A stretch of DNA of 6,905 bases from Prevotella sp. UBA7782. Lineage in GTDB: Bacteria > Bacteroidota > Bacteroidia > Bacteroidales > Bacteroidaceae. The stretch is taken from positions 31,030 through 37,934 of the forward strand of contig DLDC01000220.1 of assembly GCA_002480935.1 (NCBI GenBank). The letters are read 5' to 3'. Shown one piece after another: positions 6,460 through 6,905 of this stretch (position 1 is the first letter of the stretch; each line of letters begins with the position of its first letter). The position numbers and the translations under genes were made by a program. The notes below the pieces were generated by a model. That model saw only the letters and a list, made by a program, of their open reading frames with translations, searched no databases and was not told where the DNA came from.

Positions 6460-6609
6460 TCAGGGTTTCTTGGTCATTATCTGCACATGGCTGTTCCACT
6501 CTGTGTGATAAGGCTTAATGGTTATAACGCCCGGTTCAACATCATGAACGTTGTTGCCTTCATACTCATAGAGGGCCATGGCTATAGCCGCATAGATATT
6601 CTTGTCCAT
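6460..6609 (-). CDS. 49-residue MmdE/OadG-tail-like small subunit
   Basis: This short gene encodes 49 residues. It starts [18 protein letters not shown], with [12 protein letters not shown] at 27-38 and MTKKP at the C-terminus. The pattern of I-x-A-A-I-A-x-A-L helix, a polar gap, an I-T-I-K-P strand and a Trp recalls the C-terminal part of OadG/MmdD subunits and the roughly 55-residue MmdE (epsilon) of Veillonella methylmalonyl-CoA decarboxylase, which stabilises the complex. There is no membrane helix, unlike full OadG. The start is well supported by AAGGAGGTGA (6624-6615), a near-perfect Shine-Dalgarno 5 bases before the ATG. It sits between mmdA (16-base gap) and the biotin carrier (23-base gap), where Bacteroidales decarboxylase operons commonly carry a small gene. 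That it is a gene is likely; the MmdE relationship is inferred from a short stretch. Confidence 0.75.
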   Translation of the reverse strand: MDKNIYAAIAMALYEYEGNNVHDVEPGVITIKPYHTEWNSHVQIMTKKP

Positions 6610-6614
6610 ACTGT

Positions 6615-6624
6615 TCACCTCCTT
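6615..6624 (-). promoter_or_regulatory. Strong Shine-Dalgarno site before the 49-residue gene
   Basis: AAGGAGGTGA on the minus strand is almost the full complement of the 16S rRNA 3' end and sits 5 bases before the ATG at 6609. It is unusual in this window, where most starts have only A-rich leaders or overlap the gene before. It decides the start of the small gene and suggests it is translated at a high rate. Confidence 0.8.
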
Positions 6625-6625
6625 A

Positions 6626-6905
6626 TTACATAGGCATACAGCCGTGTTTCTTCGCCGGAAGCGTCTGCTTCTTATGAGCCAGCTGAGCCAGACCGCGGCA
6701 AATGCGGAAGCGGGTGTTGCGTGGCTCTATCACGTCATCGATATATCCGAACTGCGCAGCCTGATAAGGATTGGCGAAAGTCTCGGTATACTCCTCCTCT
6801 TTCTCTGCAAGGAAGGCCTTCACGTCGCCGCCTTCTTCCTTCACTTTCTTGGCTTCTTTACCGCAAAGCACGGCAACAGCGCCACTGGCACCCATCACGG
6901 CAATC
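6626..6905 (-). CDS. mmdA: Methylmalonyl-CoA decarboxylase alpha (carboxyltransferase), 3' end
   Basis: Only the last 92 complete codons are visible; the gene enters from the right edge. The visible part begins IAVMGASGAVAVLCGKEA, the conserved I-A-V-M-G-x-x-G-A-V of biotin-dependent acyl-CoA carboxyltransferases (crotonase fold). It continues through EYTETFANPYQAAQFGYIDDVIEPRNTR, matching the family C-terminus F-A-N-P-Y-x-A-A-x-x-G-Y-I-D-D-V-I-x-P-x-x-T-R, and ends in LPAKKHGCMPM. The K-K-H-G-x-x-P-[LM] end is typical of MmdA and PccB-type subunits. The enzyme moves the carboxyl of methylmalonyl-CoA to biotin on the carrier encoded downstream. There is no start codon in the window: the frame stays open to the edge, and the GTG at 6898 is an internal valine. 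Decarboxylase rather than carboxylase is inferred from the small subunit and biotin carrier next to it. Confidence 0.88.
   Translation of the reverse strand, partial: IAVMGASGAVAVLCGKEAKKVKEEGGDVKAFLAEKEEEYTETFANPYQAAQFGYIDDVIEPRNTRFRICRGLAQLAHKKQTLPAKKHGCMPM

Noticed and set aside
6437..6499. Longer start for the biotin carrier protein, adding 21 residues
   Set aside because: The added part overlaps the 49-residue gene out of frame and does not look like the family; [11 protein letters not shown] is a normal N-terminus for this subunit.
6896..6898. GTG as a possible start for a short mmdA-like gene
   Set aside because: The frame remains open upstream to the window edge and reads I-A-V-M-G, an internal conserved motif of carboxyltransferases, so the gene is cut by the window, not truncated.

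Overview
The window looks like a chromosomal segment from a Bacteroidales bacterium, most likely Prevotella or a close relative. The signs are promoters of the Bacteroidetes TTTG / TAnnTTTG type, A-rich leaders mostly lacking Shine-Dalgarno sites, an outer-membrane barrel with a short signal peptide, and a methylmalonyl-CoA decarboxylase gene set of the Bacteroidales kind. The genus is inferred from protein style, not from a search. I see no insertion sequence, phage gene, CRISPR array, tRNA or rRNA.

Left edge (1-210): the 5' end of a minus-strand gene for a secreted family-10-like glycosyl hydrolase (GHL10/DUF187) leaves the window. It is divergent from the main plus-strand operon, and the two predicted promoters overlap, with their -33 boxes interleaved between 157 and 169.

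Main plus-strand operon (211-5049): six genes are packed with 4-base ATGA overlaps, one 8-base overlap and one 2-base gap. They encode a short CstA-type carbon-starvation transporter, a small outer-membrane beta-barrel protein, the recombination mediator RecR, an unrecognised four-helix membrane protein, a family 2 glycosyltransferase with an unassigned C-terminal domain, and a GNAT acetyltransferase. No promoter or terminator was found between them, so one transcript is likely, although the functions are mixed (transport, envelope, DNA repair, glycan and acyl transfer).

Convergent junction and SIMPL gene (5049-5871): the operon meets a minus-strand SIMPL/DUF541 envelope protein gene head-on. 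A perfect 9-bp inverted repeat without a T tract lies between them. The SIMPL gene has its own TAnnTTTG promoter.

Right edge (5919-6905): a minus-strand operon for a biotin-dependent, probably sodium-pumping, methylmalonyl-CoA decarboxylase runs leftward. It holds the 3' end of the carboxyltransferase alpha subunit (mmdA), an easily missed 49-residue MmdE/OadG-tail-like peptide behind an unusually perfect Shine-Dalgarno, and the biotin carrier subunit. A strong intrinsic terminator follows. The membrane beta subunit (oadB/mmdB) that often comes next is absent from this position. Together these subunits would decarboxylate methylmalonyl-CoA in the succinate-to-propionate route.

Nothing here is clearly a new system. 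The points most worth following up are the 49-residue subunit, the decarboxylase operon that ends without its beta subunit, the interleaved divergent promoters, the glycosyltransferase C-terminal domain and the unknown four-helix protein.
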